Source: Bacteroidia bacterium (GTDB lineage Bacteria; Bacteroidota; Bacteroidia; Flavobacteriales; Flavobacteriaceae). Taken from it: a stretch of 64,000 nt of DNA. Of this stretch, positions 18,143 to 27,576 are shown in pieces. Numbering within the stretch: position 1 is the first letter of the stretch; every line of letters begins with the position of its first letter. The position numbers and the translations under genes are program-made. The notes below the pieces were generated by a model. The model did no database searches. It was not told the origin of the DNA and saw nothing but the letters and a program-made list of their open reading frames with translations. Where the stretch lies: contig JAUIBW010000015.1 of the NCBI GenBank assembly GCA_030427585.1, forward strand, positions 1-64,000, given 5' to 3'.

Positions 18143-18180
18143 AAAAACACCTTTATAAAATTTATAAAGGTGTTTTTTTA
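18143..18180. terminator. Bidirectional intrinsic terminator
   Basis: AAAAAACACCTTTATAAA and TTTATAAAGGTGTTTTTT form a long stem flanked by A and T runs. It serves both the plus-strand secreted gene and the minus-strand clp operon. Confidence 0.88.
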
Positions 18181-18202
18181 TATAAAGCTTTTTTCTTTTA
18201 CT

Positions 18203-19435
18203 TTAAGAAACCGCCTTAAGCTTTTTAATTGTAGATTTATTTAGCTTCTTTTCTGCATAGTCCTTAGTCACCCTAAACTCTGTTTCTTCACTTTCTGGCA
18301 GTTCGTACATCGCATCTGTTAAAATTGCTTCGCAAAGTGATCTAAGGCCTCTTGCTCCCAATCTATATTCAAGAGCTTTTTCTACGATATACTCTAATGC
18401 ACCATCAGTAATCGAGAAACCAATATTATCCATTTCAAACAACTTCTTATATTGCTTTATTATAGCGTTTTTAGGAACCGTTAAAATAGACCTAAGGGTT
18501 TCTTCATCCAAAGGGTTCATATAAGAAAGTACAGGAAGTCTACCTATAATCTCAGGAATCAATCCAAAATCTTTTAAATCCCTAGGAATGATATACTGTA
18601 AAAGGTTATCTTTCTCTATAGCATCTTCACTTTTAGAGGCACTATATCCAACAGCTTGCATATTTAATCGTTTCTGGATCATTTTTTCGATCCCATCAAA
18701 AGCACCACCTGCAATAAAAAGAATATTTTCGGTATTTACTTCAATAAATTTTTGATCCGGATGCTTACGACCCCCTTTTGGCGGAACATTTACTACAGTA
18801 CCTTCAAGTAACTTAAGTAAAGCTTGTTGCACTCCTTCTCCAGAGACATCTCTGGTAATACTAGGATTATCACTTTTACGAGCTATTTTATCAATCTCAT
18901 CAATAAATACAATACCACGTTGTGCTTTCTCAAGATTATAATCTGCAGCCTGAAGCAATCGTGTAAGAATACTTTCTACATCTTCACCCACATAACCGGC
19001 TTCGGTAAGTACAGTTGCATCTACAATAGCTAATGGAACGTTAAGCATTTTGGCAATGGTCTTAGCCATCAATGTTTTTCCAGTACCTGTCTGCCCTACC
19101 ATAATGATATTACTCTTTTGAATCTCAATATCATCTTCTGTTTGTGGTTGTAATAAGCGTTTGTAATGATTATATACTGCTACAGACATTACTTTTTTTG
19201 TAAACTCCTGTCCTATTATATACTCATCCAAAAACTTTTTGATAGCCATAGGCTTTCGTAACATTAATTCGTTACTAAGCTCACCTGTTTCTTCATCTTT
19301 GGCTTCTTCCACCACAATTCCATGTGCCTGAACAATACATCGATCACAAATATGGGCATCTAACCCTGCAATAAGCAAATTGGTTTCAGGCTTCTTTCTT
19401 CCACAAAAAGAGCATTCTAAATCTTCCTTAGCCAT
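18203..19435 (-). CDS. clpX: ATP-dependent Clp protease ATPase subunit ClpX
   Basis: A 410-residue AAA+ unfoldase that recognises tagged substrates and feeds them to ClpP. The N-terminal zinc-binding domain has Cys8, Cys11, Cys30 and Cys33. Walker A is GQTGTGKT at 114-121 and Walker B is IVFIDEIDK. An RKSDN segment precedes the [12 protein letters not shown] pore and arginine-finger region. Length and domain order are normal. It follows clpP by about 95 bp in the usual tig-clpP-clpX order; the gap holds a TTGTAT-ACAC-ATACAA inverted repeat but no clear terminator. Confidence 0.98.
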   Translation of the reverse strand: MAKEDLECSFCGRKKPETNLLIAGLDAHICDRCIVQAHGIVVEEAKDEETGELSNELMLRKPMAIKKFLDEYIIGQEFTKKVMSVAVYNHYKRLLQPQTEDDIEIQKSNIIMVGQTGTGKTLMAKTIAKMLNVPLAIVDATVLTEAGYVGEDVESILTRLLQAADYNLEKAQRGIVFIDEIDKIARKSDNPSITRDVSGEGVQQALLKLLEGTVVNVPPKGGRKHPDQKFIEVNTENILFIAGGAFDGIEKMIQKRLNMQAVGYSASKSEDAIEKDNLLQYIIPRDLKDFGLIPEIIGRLPVLSYMNPLDEETLRSILTVPKNAIIKQYKKLFEMDNIGFSITDGALEYIVEKALEYRLGARGLRSLCEAILTDAMYELPESEETEFRVTKDYAEKKLNKSTIKKLKAVS

Positions 19436-19530
19436 AGTTATTTATTTTCATTTTCATAAAAACTTTTCTTGTTTTTGTATACACATACAAGTATAAGGGA
19501 AAAATCCCCTAACTAACAAGAAAAATCGCA

Positions 19531-20205
19531 TCATTCTCTAGTCAAAATCTCATCAATCATTCCATACTCTAGAGCTTTATCTGCTTTCATCCAATAATCT
19601 CTATCACTATCCTCATAAACTTTATCGTAGGTTTGTCCGGAGTGTTTGGCAATAATTTTATATAATTCTTCTTTTAATATCAAAATCTCACGTGCAGTAA
19701 TTTCTATATCACTTGCTTGTCCTTGGGCACCTCCTAACGGTTGATGTATCATAACACGACTATGAGGCAATCCAGAACGTTTTCCTTTTTGTCCTGCACA
19801 TAATAATACAGCTCCCATAGATGCAGCCATACCTGTACATATAGTAGCTACATCTGGTTTGATAAATTGCATTGTGTCATAAATGCCAAGACCTGCATAA
19901 ACACTTCCTCCCGGAGAATTGATATAAATCTGAATATCTTTAGAAGAATCTACACTTTCGAGAAATAATAATTGGGCCTGAACAATATTAGCAACCTGAT
20001 CATTAATCCCGGTTCCTAAAAATATAATACGATCCATCATTAATCTCGAAAAAACATCAAAAATAGCAATGTTCATTTGACGTTCTTCTATGATATTAGG
20101 AGTCATCCCGGTTGGATACATACTACTAATGATCTGGTTATAATAATTGCTATTAATACCATGATGCGTAGTAGCGTATTTTTCGAATTCTTTTCCGTAA
20201 TCCAT
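19531..20205 (-). CDS. clpP: ATP-dependent Clp protease proteolytic subunit ClpP
   Basis: A 224-residue serine protease subunit forming the double-ring chamber served by ClpX. The catalytic Ser is in GMAASMG (Ser129) and the catalytic His in VMIHQPLGG (His154); the substrate-channel motif [11 protein letters not shown] is near 95-105. The N-terminus is about 25 residues longer than in Escherichia coli, which may be a propeptide or an overcalled start; an internal Met in [10 protein letters not shown] (29 or 34) is an alternative. A terminator-like hairpin lies between it and tig upstream. Confidence 0.97.
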   Translation of the reverse strand: MDYGKEFEKYATTHHGINSNYYNQIISSMYPTGMTPNIIEERQMNIAIFDVFSRLMMDRIIFLGTGINDQVANIVQAQLLFLESVDSSKDIQIYINSPGGSVYAGLGIYDTMQFIKPDVATICTGMAASMGAVLLCAGQKGKRSGLPHSRVMIHQPLGGAQGQASDIEITAREILILKEELYKIIAKHSGQTYDKVYEDSDRDYWMKADKALEYGMIDEILTRE

Positions 20206-20232
20206 ATTTCTTTTTCTGAAATTTTTATTGAT

Positions 20233-20267
20233 AAAAAAGGCGTTAACCTAAAGATAGTTTAACGCCC
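20233..20267 (-). terminator. Terminator or attenuator between tig and clpP
   Basis: Read on the minus strand, GGCGTTAA pairs with TTAACGCC over a 12-nt loop and runs into TTTTTT. It lies 40 bp after the tig stop and 28 bp before the clpP start. Confidence 0.75.
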
Positions 20268-20306
20268 TAAATATAAGTATAATTCCTTAGTAAATTACAA
20301 CATTAA

Positions 20307-21629
20307 TTATTTGTAAACTTCTTTTATGAATTCATCAAAACTAACCTCTTTTACCTTTAGCTTTGCATTTTCTTTATAATAATTAAGTAGCTTTTTACTC
20401 ATCAATTGCTCAGAGATTCTTTTAACCTCTTCCTGATTGGATAATATTCTTGCTGCAATATCCTCTAGTTCTTTATCTTCTGGAGAATTTTGCCCAAATT
20501 GAGCCATCTGTCCTTTGATTAACTCTTTTGCAAAATCTTTCAATTCTTCAAAAGTTACCTGAAGATTATTATCATTAATTATTTTACCTTCGATTAATTG
20601 ATAACGTAACCCTTTTTCACTTTTTTCAAATTCATCCTTCGCTTCATCTTCTGTCAAAGGTTTCTCTCCAGTTGCTCTAATCCATTTCTTCAAAAACTCA
20701 TTAGGGAGATCAAATTTAGTATTCTCTAAAACGCTTTCTGTAATATCATTAAGCAATTGTTGTTCTGACTGTTGCTCGAATTGACGTTCGGCATCTTCTT
20801 TTATTTTTTCTTTCAGATCAGTAACCGATTTTATAACACCCGCACCATATAGTTTATCGAATAACTCCTGATCTAAATCTGCAAGTTCCTGGGTATTTAT
20901 TTCTGAAACCGTAAAAGTTACTTCTATATTAAGATCATGCGCTTCATCATGACTTATTTTTAAAGCACTTATCAAATCATGATCATCTGCAAATAATCCT
21001 TTTGTCTTTAACTTGATAACATCACCTACTTTTGCTCCTATAAATTTATCAAGGTTCTTTTTACCTTTAATTTTATCTAAAGAAACAGTAAATGTATTAT
21101 CAATTTCTTTTTCTTCATTCACAAAAGAACCAGCTACCAAATCATCATTCTCTACAACATCTTTGGATATAAGCTTGCCATATTGTTTCTGAATGGTTTT
21201 AATCTGATTATCGATCATCTCATCATTTGCTACAATTTTGTAGTGAGTGATCGCTTTTTTGCCATTAAGTTTTATTTCAAATTTTGGTGCTAATCCAAGT
21301 TCAAATTCGAAAGAGTAATCATCAGTATCCCAGTCAAAGTTTTCCTGTTCCTTTGGTAATGGGTTTCCTAATACATCAAGTTTTTCTTCTGTAAGATATT
21401 TATTTAATGCATCTTGTAACAGTTTATTTACTTCATCTACCAAAACTGCTTTTCCATATTGTTTTTTAACAAGTCCCATAGGAACGTGACCTTTTCTAAA
21501 ACCAGGAATATTAGCATTTTTACGATAATCACTAAGGATTTTTTCGACCTTATCATTATAGTCTTCTTTAGCGATATCTACCGTTAACACTGCATTTAAT
21601 TCGTCTAATTGCTCTTTTGAAATATTCAT
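20307..21629 (-). CDS. tig: Trigger factor, ribosome-associated chaperone
   Basis: A 440-residue chaperone that binds nascent chains at the ribosome exit tunnel. The ribosome-docking signature is present as IPGFRKGHVPMGLVKKQYG (about 40-58). A shortened FKBP-like middle region follows (about 150-250) and then a helical C-terminal substrate-binding domain. The sequence is divergent from proteobacterial trigger factors, as is usual in Bacteroidota. Its position upstream of clpP-clpX supports the call. A -7 type promoter lies just upstream. Confidence 0.95.
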   Translation of the reverse strand: MNISKEQLDELNAVLTVDIAKEDYNDKVEKILSDYRKNANIPGFRKGHVPMGLVKKQYGKAVLVDEVNKLLQDALNKYLTEEKLDVLGNPLPKEQENFDWDTDDYSFEFELGLAPKFEIKLNGKKAITHYKIVANDEMIDNQIKTIQKQYGKLISKDVVENDDLVAGSFVNEEKEIDNTFTVSLDKIKGKKNLDKFIGAKVGDVIKLKTKGLFADDHDLISALKISHDEAHDLNIEVTFTVSEINTQELADLDQELFDKLYGAGVIKSVTDLKEKIKEDAERQFEQQSEQQLLNDITESVLENTKFDLPNEFLKKWIRATGEKPLTEDEAKDEFEKSEKGLRYQLIEGKIINDNNLQVTFEELKDFAKELIKGQMAQFGQNSPEDKELEDIAARILSNQEEVKRISEQLMSKKLLNYYKENAKLKVKEVSFDEFIKEVYK

Positions 21630-21661
21630 TATCTCTACGTTTACTACTAAAATTTGGCTTG

Positions 21662-21669
21662 CAAAAGTA
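21662..21669 (-). promoter_or_regulatory. Candidate -7 promoter element for tig
   Basis: On the minus strand TACTTTTG matches TAnnTTTG, 32 bases before the tig start codon. Confidence 0.45.
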
Positions 21670-21725
21670 ATACTTTTTTAGATCACAACAAACTTTTAAC
21701 TCCTTGAAAAACAGTAAGCGTTACA

Positions 21726-22073
21726 TTAATTTTTGTCTTTCTTCAAAATAGAATGTAGTATTGATTGAAACACAGATAACAAGACACTAAAGATCAGCGC
21801 CCACAACCATCCATTTACACTAAAACCAGCAATAAAATAATCTGCCAATAAAATAATTGCAGCATTAATAACTAAAAGGAACAATCCCAAAGTAAGTATT
21901 GTAGCTGGCAATGTTAAAATAATCAGTAAAGGCTTTATAATTGTATTCAAAATTGCCAAAACAACGGCAACTATTAATGCACTAACATAATTATCGACTC
22001 CAACTCCCGGTAGGATTTTAGCTAAAAGAAGCACTGCTAATGCATTTAAAATAATTTTAAGAATAAGATTCAT
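21726..22073 (-). CDS. PF04020-type (phage holin family) small membrane protein
   Basis: A 115-residue protein that is almost entirely hydrophobic, with four predicted membrane segments and a charged C-terminal tail (LKKDKN). The block NTIIKPLLIILTLPATILTLGLFLLVINA is characteristic of the PF04020 family, often labelled phage holin 4-2. It is found widely in bacteria outside prophages, and no phage gene is nearby, so the holin name should not be read as function. It sits just upstream of tig, about 100 bp apart. Confidence 0.85.
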   Translation of the reverse strand: MNLILKIILNALAVLLLAKILPGVGVDNYVSALIVAVVLAILNTIIKPLLIILTLPATILTLGLFLLVINAAIILLADYFIAGFSVNGWLWALIFSVLLSVFQSILHSILKKDKN

Positions 22074-22103
22074 ACTTCAAATATAAGCTTTATCTCATTC
22101 AAT

Positions 22104-22136
22104 AAAAAAGCCTGCTGAAAAAAACAACAGGCTTTT
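22104..22136 (-). terminator. Terminator after the SGNH-hydrolase/FadL pair
   Basis: On the minus strand AAAGCCTGTTG pairs with CAGCAGGCTTT around a T-rich loop and continues into T. It separates the lipoprotein operon from the PF04020 gene. Confidence 0.85.
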
Positions 22137-22162
22137 ACCTAAACATTGTCTAGTATATTTTC

Positions 22163-23752
22163 TTAATTAACATCATTACTTAGGGTAACTGTGCCATAAT
22201 CTGCAGGATTAACCCTTGGCAAGTTGGCTCCATAAGTAGCTTTAATAGCATCTAATACCCCGTTGGTTATCAAAGCATGAGCTCTTGGTGTTGGGTGTAC
22301 TCCATCTAATGAGAACCCTCCTCCTCTTACAAATTCTGATGTAATGATTCCTCCATCAATAGGAATACCTCCGTTTGCAGCTTGTGCCAAATCGGCTGCT
22401 GCGTCATAAAATGCTAATCCTTTGGCTGTAGCAAGACCTGCAATAGTAGCATTAAATCCTGTACGAGCATTTTCTATAGCTGTTTGTTCTGCAGGTATTA
22501 ACACATACTTATCTTCTAAAGGAAAACTAACACCATTAACCGCTAATTGCCCTGCTTCTTCTTGAGATAAGCCTAAACCAACCAATTCTGCAAACCTAGC
22601 CTCATTAACTTTTCCGATAATACTTGAACTGGTAAGTACTAACAAATCTTCTGCTGTTGCTTGTCTTGCCTGACCATATTGTGCACCAAAAAGTGCTGCT
22701 TTTAATGCTCCAAATGTAGGCGTTAAAGCAGCAGTCAATTGAGCTGTTTTATCTTCAAGTGATTCATCTTTAATTACCACAGCACTTGGCCCAGTAGTAG
22801 AAAATTCTATCGCTCTTTCTGGAACACCAATACCAGCAAACGCAAGATTTAACCCTGCATAGGTTGCATTAAGCGTAGGTATTTGTGGCCCAAAATCTGG
22901 ATTCAAAGGACTTAATGGTGCATAAGGAACCGTTGTAAAAAATGGTATAGAAGTTACACTTGGTAAGTTTAACAATACTCCTTTAGCTCCGTTTGCAGTA
23001 AGTGCATCAATTAATTGACTATAAACACCTGCAAACACAGTAGTATTTGTAATATCATTTGGACCATATGTAGATGGGTCAGGGTTAGGCACTTCATTAT
23101 GATCTGCTCCTACACCACCAGAAGTAGCATAGCTAAGGATATCATTATTTCCGATCCATAAACTAAAAAACGTAGGGTTTTGGGCTACAGCATCTCCTAC
23201 AACCGTTGCTGTTGTAGAAGAAGCAAATCTTGCAAAATAAGGATTTGCAGAACCACTTGACACTCCTGCTACATTACCATATCCTGGTGCAGCCAAATGA
23301 AAACTTTTTGCTCCGGGAACTCCCATATTATTGAAAGAACTGGCTAGATTATTTGTGAAGTCAGTTGAAGGTACTGCTCCTGTATATGTTGCTGGACCAA
23401 CCGGCTTACCATCTGCATCAAATACCAATACAAATCTCGGAGGGAAGGTAACCGGATCATTACTAAACCCTCCTGTATTATCCGACATTAATGGTTGCGT
23501 AAAATCGCCACCGCCTGCAAATGCAAATTGTTTAGATAGTATATTAGGATACGAATTTTCTTGTCCTGTTATATATAATGCTCCATCTGCAAAACCTGCT
23601 GTAAGCGAGTTCCCTAATGCTACATAGTTACTAAAATCAGCTTCTCCACTTGTATACGTTCCTGCTTCATCAATCGGATTATCAAATTCTGGTTCACATG
23701 CTATTATTCCTAATGCAAGAATCACTAAGTATTTTATATTTTTCCTCATCAT
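22163..23752 (-). CDS. SGNH/GDSL-family hydrolase lipoprotein
   Basis: A 529-residue envelope lipoprotein with signal and lipobox ending GIIAC (Cys19). The first SGNH block reads VALGNSLTAGFADGALY (about 44-60), with Asn in place of the Asp of GDSL. A WIGNNDIL block (about 197-204) supplies the Gly and Asn, and LDGVHPTPRAHAL near 487 supplies the Asp and His. The protein is longer than simple GDSL esterases because of a large insertion (about 260-440). The stop lies 26 bp from a terminator. Five bp separate it from the FadL-like porin gene upstream, so the two are co-transcribed. A lipid or ester hydrolase feeding the porin is an attractive inference. Confidence 0.87.
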   Translation of the reverse strand: MMRKNIKYLVILALGIIACEPEFDNPIDEAGTYTSGEADFSNYVALGNSLTAGFADGALYITGQENSYPNILSKQFAFAGGGDFTQPLMSDNTGGFSNDPVTFPPRFVLVFDADGKPVGPATYTGAVPSTDFTNNLASSFNNMGVPGAKSFHLAAPGYGNVAGVSSGSANPYFARFASSTTATVVGDAVAQNPTFFSLWIGNNDILSYATSGGVGADHNEVPNPDPSTYGPNDITNTTVFAGVYSQLIDALTANGAKGVLLNLPSVTSIPFFTTVPYAPLSPLNPDFGPQIPTLNATYAGLNLAFAGIGVPERAIEFSTTGPSAVVIKDESLEDKTAQLTAALTPTFGALKAALFGAQYGQARQATAEDLLVLTSSSIIGKVNEARFAELVGLGLSQEEAGQLAVNGVSFPLEDKYVLIPAEQTAIENARTGFNATIAGLATAKGLAFYDAAADLAQAANGGIPIDGGIITSEFVRGGGFSLDGVHPTPRAHALITNGVLDAIKATYGANLPRVNPADYGTVTLSNDVN

Positions 23753-23757
23753 CTTTA

Positions 23758-25005
23758 TTACATTTTATAAGTTAAACCAAGTCCAGGAGCAAATGCGCTG
23801 GATTTATATGTCCCTCCAAAAGATTCTTTACCACCTGTTGAGTTTGTACCAAAATCATAAGACGCATCTACCTCTTCAAATCTCAAGTAAAAGAATGAAG
23901 CATCAATAGCTAACTTAGGTGTTACGGCAAAACTTAAACCACCAGTAAATCCATCAGAGTCATTACGAGGAGTTTCTGGAGCAAAATAACCTGATTGCAC
24001 AGGAGTTTCATCACGATAATATCCTGCTCTTAAGGTAATTTTATCGGTTGCCTGATACTGCAATCCAAGTCGGTATACCGAAGAATTTTTATAATTACGT
24101 GGGTTTACCGAACTAGAACCATTACCAAAAGTAAGATCCAACGACTTGTATACATCCCAGAATTGTCTATTATAATCAAATGCAAATACCCATTTCTTAT
24201 ATTCGTATGAAAGTCCTAAAGTAAGTTCTGCTGGCAATGGCAGCTCTGCATTAAAGGTTGTAGTTCCATTAGCTGGTGCGGCAGGAGAATTTGGAAAATT
24301 CGAAAAAGTAGCTTCTCCTCCTTCAACTTCCATAATAATCTCACTACGGTAGTTAAACCCAATATGAAAATTTTCAGCAGGATTAAACATGGCGCCTATA
24401 CTCCATCCCCAGTTAGTTACTCCAGAATCTTCTACGGTAATATTAGAGCGATTACCTTCTAGATCGGTAGTTGTTCTACTGGCATTACGATTAAAGTTTA
24501 CCGAACCAGTAACATAAATAGGTCCTCCCCCAATACTAAATTGGTCAGAAATCTTAAACGATACCACTGGTTGTATATAGATTGCTGCCAATTCAATATT
24601 ATTCACCAAATGAGAACCAGACCAGTTTGTAGGCCATTCTACTTCACTACCAAAAGGAGTATATACTCCTAAACCAATAGACATCCAGTCATTTACTTTA
24701 TAAGAACCATATAAATTAAGAGGAGTTCCTACAGAACTGTCTGTTTCTGAAGAAGTACCAAATTCTTTATTTTGATATATTACATCTGTAAAAACCCCAC
24801 TTACACCAACACTTACGTTTAACTTATTTTCTAAATACACAAGGCCCGCAGGATTAAAGAATACCAACTCGGCACTATTCACCACTGCTACTCCGGTATG
24901 CCCCATTGCAATCGCTCTTTGCCCTTGCACACTAACTCTATATCCGCCTGCATACGTAACCAAAGTTACCGAGACGAACAGAATAAATAATAAAAGTTTT
25001 CTCAT
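23758..25005 (-). CDS. FadL/OmpP1-family outer-membrane transport protein
   Basis: A 415-residue outer-membrane beta-barrel with a signal peptide (about 1-19, ending TYAGG). The N-terminal hatch-like segment GQRAIAMGHTGVAVVNSAELVFFNPAGL is typical of the FadL family, which moves long-chain fatty acids or other hydrophobic compounds. The C-terminus ends LGLTYKM with aromatic alternation as in a final beta strand. It is the first gene of a two-gene unit with the SGNH lipoprotein. The substrate is not defined. Confidence 0.9.
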   Translation of the reverse strand: MRKLLLFILFVSVTLVTYAGGYRVSVQGQRAIAMGHTGVAVVNSAELVFFNPAGLVYLENKLNVSVGVSGVFTDVIYQNKEFGTSSETDSSVGTPLNLYGSYKVNDWMSIGLGVYTPFGSEVEWPTNWSGSHLVNNIELAAIYIQPVVSFKISDQFSIGGGPIYVTGSVNFNRNASRTTTDLEGNRSNITVEDSGVTNWGWSIGAMFNPAENFHIGFNYRSEIIMEVEGGEATFSNFPNSPAAPANGTTTFNAELPLPAELTLGLSYEYKKWVFAFDYNRQFWDVYKSLDLTFGNGSSSVNPRNYKNSSVYRLGLQYQATDKITLRAGYYRDETPVQSGYFAPETPRNDSDGFTGGLSFAVTPKLAIDASFFYLRFEEVDASYDFGTNSTGGKESFGGTYKSSAFAPGLGLTYKM

Positions 25006-25286
25006 AATTAATCTAGTATTGTTTGTTATGTTAGAATGAACTTGTCTACTTTTTGTTTGTGAGTGAAAAATTTTGGCAGTTAATCTAGAATAAAAGGTTT
25101 TCTATGGGTGTCACCAAGCCAAATTATGGTAAAGACACAAGAGCTTAGAGGCCAAAATGTAAAATTCGTAGGTAAACAAAAAGTTTAGATAAGTTCTATA
25201 TTAAAATTTGATTTTCCAAATTTAATAGAAAATACTAATTATCCAACGAATTCATTAAAATATTATGCATACATAGCATTTTTTCT

Positions 25287-26054
25287 CTATTTTTTGATAA
25301 ATTCTAACACCTCTTGTAAAAAAATCGTTGGGTTTTCGGCATGTAACCAATGACCTGCATTTGAAATTTCCTTGATTATTGAATTAGGGAATTGTTTTTT
25401 TATTCTGGTTTCATCTTCATTCAAAATATAATTAGATCTTTCGCCTTTAAGAAAAAGAGTATACCCAGAATAACTATATTGCTTTGGTAACTCTACTCCT
25501 ATTTCGTGAGCATTTTTCATCAATACTTCTAAATTCATTCGTAATCCGAGAACTCCTTTTTCTTTCCAATACAGGTTTTTAAGAAGAAACATTCTTACAC
25601 CTGTATCGGGCACGTACGTACTTAACTCATGATCCACCTCTCCTCTGGATTTTAAAATTTCAAAATCCAAAGCACTTAACCCATCCAAAATATCCTGATG
25701 ATGTAGTGGATAATATTTTGGCCCTATATCTGCTATAATTAGATGATCAATCAAGTTAGGGTATTTTGACGCGAAAAGCATTACAGTCTTTCCTCCCATA
25801 GAGTGTCCCAAAATATTACAATGTTGTAAACGATGTTCTTCACAGTACATCGCTAAATCATCTGCAAGTATACCATAACTAAACTCATCACTATGAGGGC
25901 TTCTACCATGGTTTCGTTGGTCTACCAAATGAACCTGGAATCCTTGTTCAGAGATTTTCTTTCCGAGTGTCTTCCAATTATCCCCCATTCCTAAAAATCC
26001 ATGAAGGATTATAAAAGGCTGCCCTTCACCAAAAACATTTGCATATAACTTCAT
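25287..26054 (-). CDS. Alpha/beta-fold hydrolase (YbfF-like esterase)
   Basis: A 255-residue cytoplasmic hydrolase. The oxyanion-hole motif ILHGFLGMGDNW is at 16-27, the nucleophile elbow GHSMGG at 83-88 (Ser85), and the catalytic His in NAGHWLHAENP near 233. DQRNHGRSPHS around 45-55 is typical of the YbfF esterase branch. It follows pdxJ by 9 bp and is probably translated from the same mRNA. The substrate is unknown. Confidence 0.9.
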   Translation of the reverse strand: MKLYANVFGEGQPFIILHGFLGMGDNWKTLGKKISEQGFQVHLVDQRNHGRSPHSDEFSYGILADDLAMYCEEHRLQHCNILGHSMGGKTVMLFASKYPNLIDHLIIADIGPKYYPLHHQDILDGLSALDFEILKSRGEVDHELSTYVPDTGVRMFLLKNLYWKEKGVLGLRMNLEVLMKNAHEIGVELPKQYSYSGYTLFLKGERSNYILNEDETRIKKQFPNSIIKEISNAGHWLHAENPTIFLQEVLEFIKK

Positions 26055-26063
26055 ATCTACCGT

Positions 26064-26777
26064 TTATTTTAGTCGATGTAAATACATGTTAACTACATTC
26101 TCTAATCCAAGGTATATAGACTCACTTATTAAAGCATGCCCAATAGAAACTTCAAGAAGCCCAGGAATATTTTCTTTAAAAAACTTAATATTATCTAAAG
26201 AGAGATCATGTCCTGCATTTATTCCAATCCCAAGATCAATTGCCTGCTGAGCACAAGCCGTATAGGGCTGTATCCCTTTCAAATTTCCTTTTGCATATTC
26301 TGAAGCAAATTCTTCGGTATATAATTCAATTCTATCTGCTCCAGTACTTACAGCACCTTCTATCATCTCAGAAACAGGATCTACAAATATTGAGGTTCTA
26401 ATATCATTACGCTTAAACTCAGATATTACTTCTTTCAAAAAACTTTTATGTTTTTTTGTATCCCAACCTGCATTACTCGTTATAGCATCTTCTGCATCAG
26501 GCACCAAAGTAACCTGCGTTGGTTTAACAGCCAATACCAACTCTATAAATTTAGGAATAGGATTTCCTTCTATATTATACTCTGTATATACAATTGGTTT
26601 CAGATCATATGCGTCCTGATATCGTATATGTCTTTCATCTGGTCTTGGATGTATGGTAATTCCTTCTCCTCCAAAATGCTGAATATCGGTCGCTACTTGT
26701 ATTAAATTAGGAGTATTCCCCCCTCTTGAATTACGTAAAGTTGCAATTTTATTAACGTTAACACTTAATTTTGTCAT
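26064..26777 (-). CDS. pdxJ: Pyridoxine 5'-phosphate synthase
   Basis: A 237-residue TIM-barrel enzyme that condenses 1-deoxyxylulose 5-phosphate with 3-amino-2-oxopropyl phosphate to form PNP in vitamin B6 synthesis. Landmarks are LSVNVNKIATLRNSRGG at the start, ITIHPRPDERHI (about 40-51), TQVTLVPDAEDAITSN (about 88-103) and GINAGHDLSLDN (about 190-201). Length is normal. It is divergent from the CBS-domain gene, with a -7 promoter element 27 bp upstream of the start. Confidence 0.97.
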   Translation of the reverse strand: MTKLSVNVNKIATLRNSRGGNTPNLIQVATDIQHFGGEGITIHPRPDERHIRYQDAYDLKPIVYTEYNIEGNPIPKFIELVLAVKPTQVTLVPDAEDAITSNAGWDTKKHKSFLKEVISEFKRNDIRTSIFVDPVSEMIEGAVSTGADRIELYTEEFASEYAKGNLKGIQPYTACAQQAIDLGIGINAGHDLSLDNIKFFKENIPGLLEVSIGHALISESIYLGLENVVNMYLHRLK

Positions 26778-26804
26778 GGTTTTTGATGTCTTTTACTAAA
26801 AAAG

Positions 26805-26812
26805 CAAAAATA
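26805..26812 (-). promoter_or_regulatory. Candidate -7 promoter element for pdxJ
   Basis: On the minus strand TATTTTTG matches TAnnTTTG, 27 bases before the pdxJ start. Confidence 0.45.
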
Positions 26813-26878
26813 CAAAGTTGAGAACGCCTTGATTGTATATTTTTTGATTATTTTGCATAATATAGCCCCTCAAAAGTT

Positions 26879-27535
26879 ATGAAAACGAATTTATACATAG
26901 TTAATGAAATAGAACCTCTTAATGTATCTGTCAAAGTTACTGAGGCACAACTGCTATTCAATGAACTTACCTATACTCATTTTCCTGTTATAAAACAGAA
27001 TATATATTTAGGATGCGTTTCTGAAGCAGATATTCGATGTTTCGAAACCGATAAAACTTTAGAAGCCTATCAATATGCCCTTGAAGGGTTTTATGTAAGA
27101 AAAGGTGATAACTGGTTAGATATTCTAGAATCTTTCGCACAGAATAATTCTAATATTATGCCAGTACTTGATGACAATAATAGTTATTTAGGTTTTTTTG
27201 AACTTGGTGATATTATGAACCTTTTTAATGAAACCCCATTTCTTAGTGAGCATGGTAATATTTTAATAGTAGAAAAAGGAGTTCTGGATTATTCTTTTAG
27301 TGAAATTTCGCAAATTGTAGAATCAAACAATGCCAAAGTATTAGGGTTATTTATATCGAATATGGAAAATGATGTCGCCCAAATAACATTAAAAATTAGT
27401 GATACCGACATTAATAATATTGTACAAACATTTAGAAGATATAGTTATAATATTGTTTCAAAACATCAGGAAGATACATTTTTGACAAATCTTAAAGAAA
27501 GATCCCAGTATTTAGCAAAATACCTTAATATATAG
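26879..27535 (+). CDS. CBS-domain protein
   Basis: A 218-residue cytoplasmic protein with two CBS motifs in the N-terminal 130 residues (FNELTYTHFPVI and NNSNIMPVLDDNNSYLGFFE) and an ACT-like tail with ISNMENDVAQITLKI near 160. CBS pairs usually bind adenine nucleotides. It starts the plus-strand run that continues with nadK (about 40 bp apart). A regulatory role sensing ATP or NAD status is possible but not shown. Confidence 0.85.
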   Translation: MKTNLYIVNEIEPLNVSVKVTEAQLLFNELTYTHFPVIKQNIYLGCVSEADIRCFETDKTLEAYQYALEGFYVRKGDNWLDILESFAQNNSNIMPVLDDNNSYLGFFELGDIMNLFNETPFLSEHGNILIVEKGVLDYSFSEISQIVESNNAKVLGLFISNMENDVAQITLKISDTDINNIVQTFRRYSYNIVSKHQEDTFLTNLKERSQYLAKYLNI

Positions 27536-27576
27536 AACAGGTCACCTAATCTAATACTAACACAAATCAAATTATA

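Noticed and set aside
21726-22073. Prophage signal from a holin-family label
   Set aside because: PF04020 proteins are common in bacterial chromosomes, and no other phage gene is nearby.
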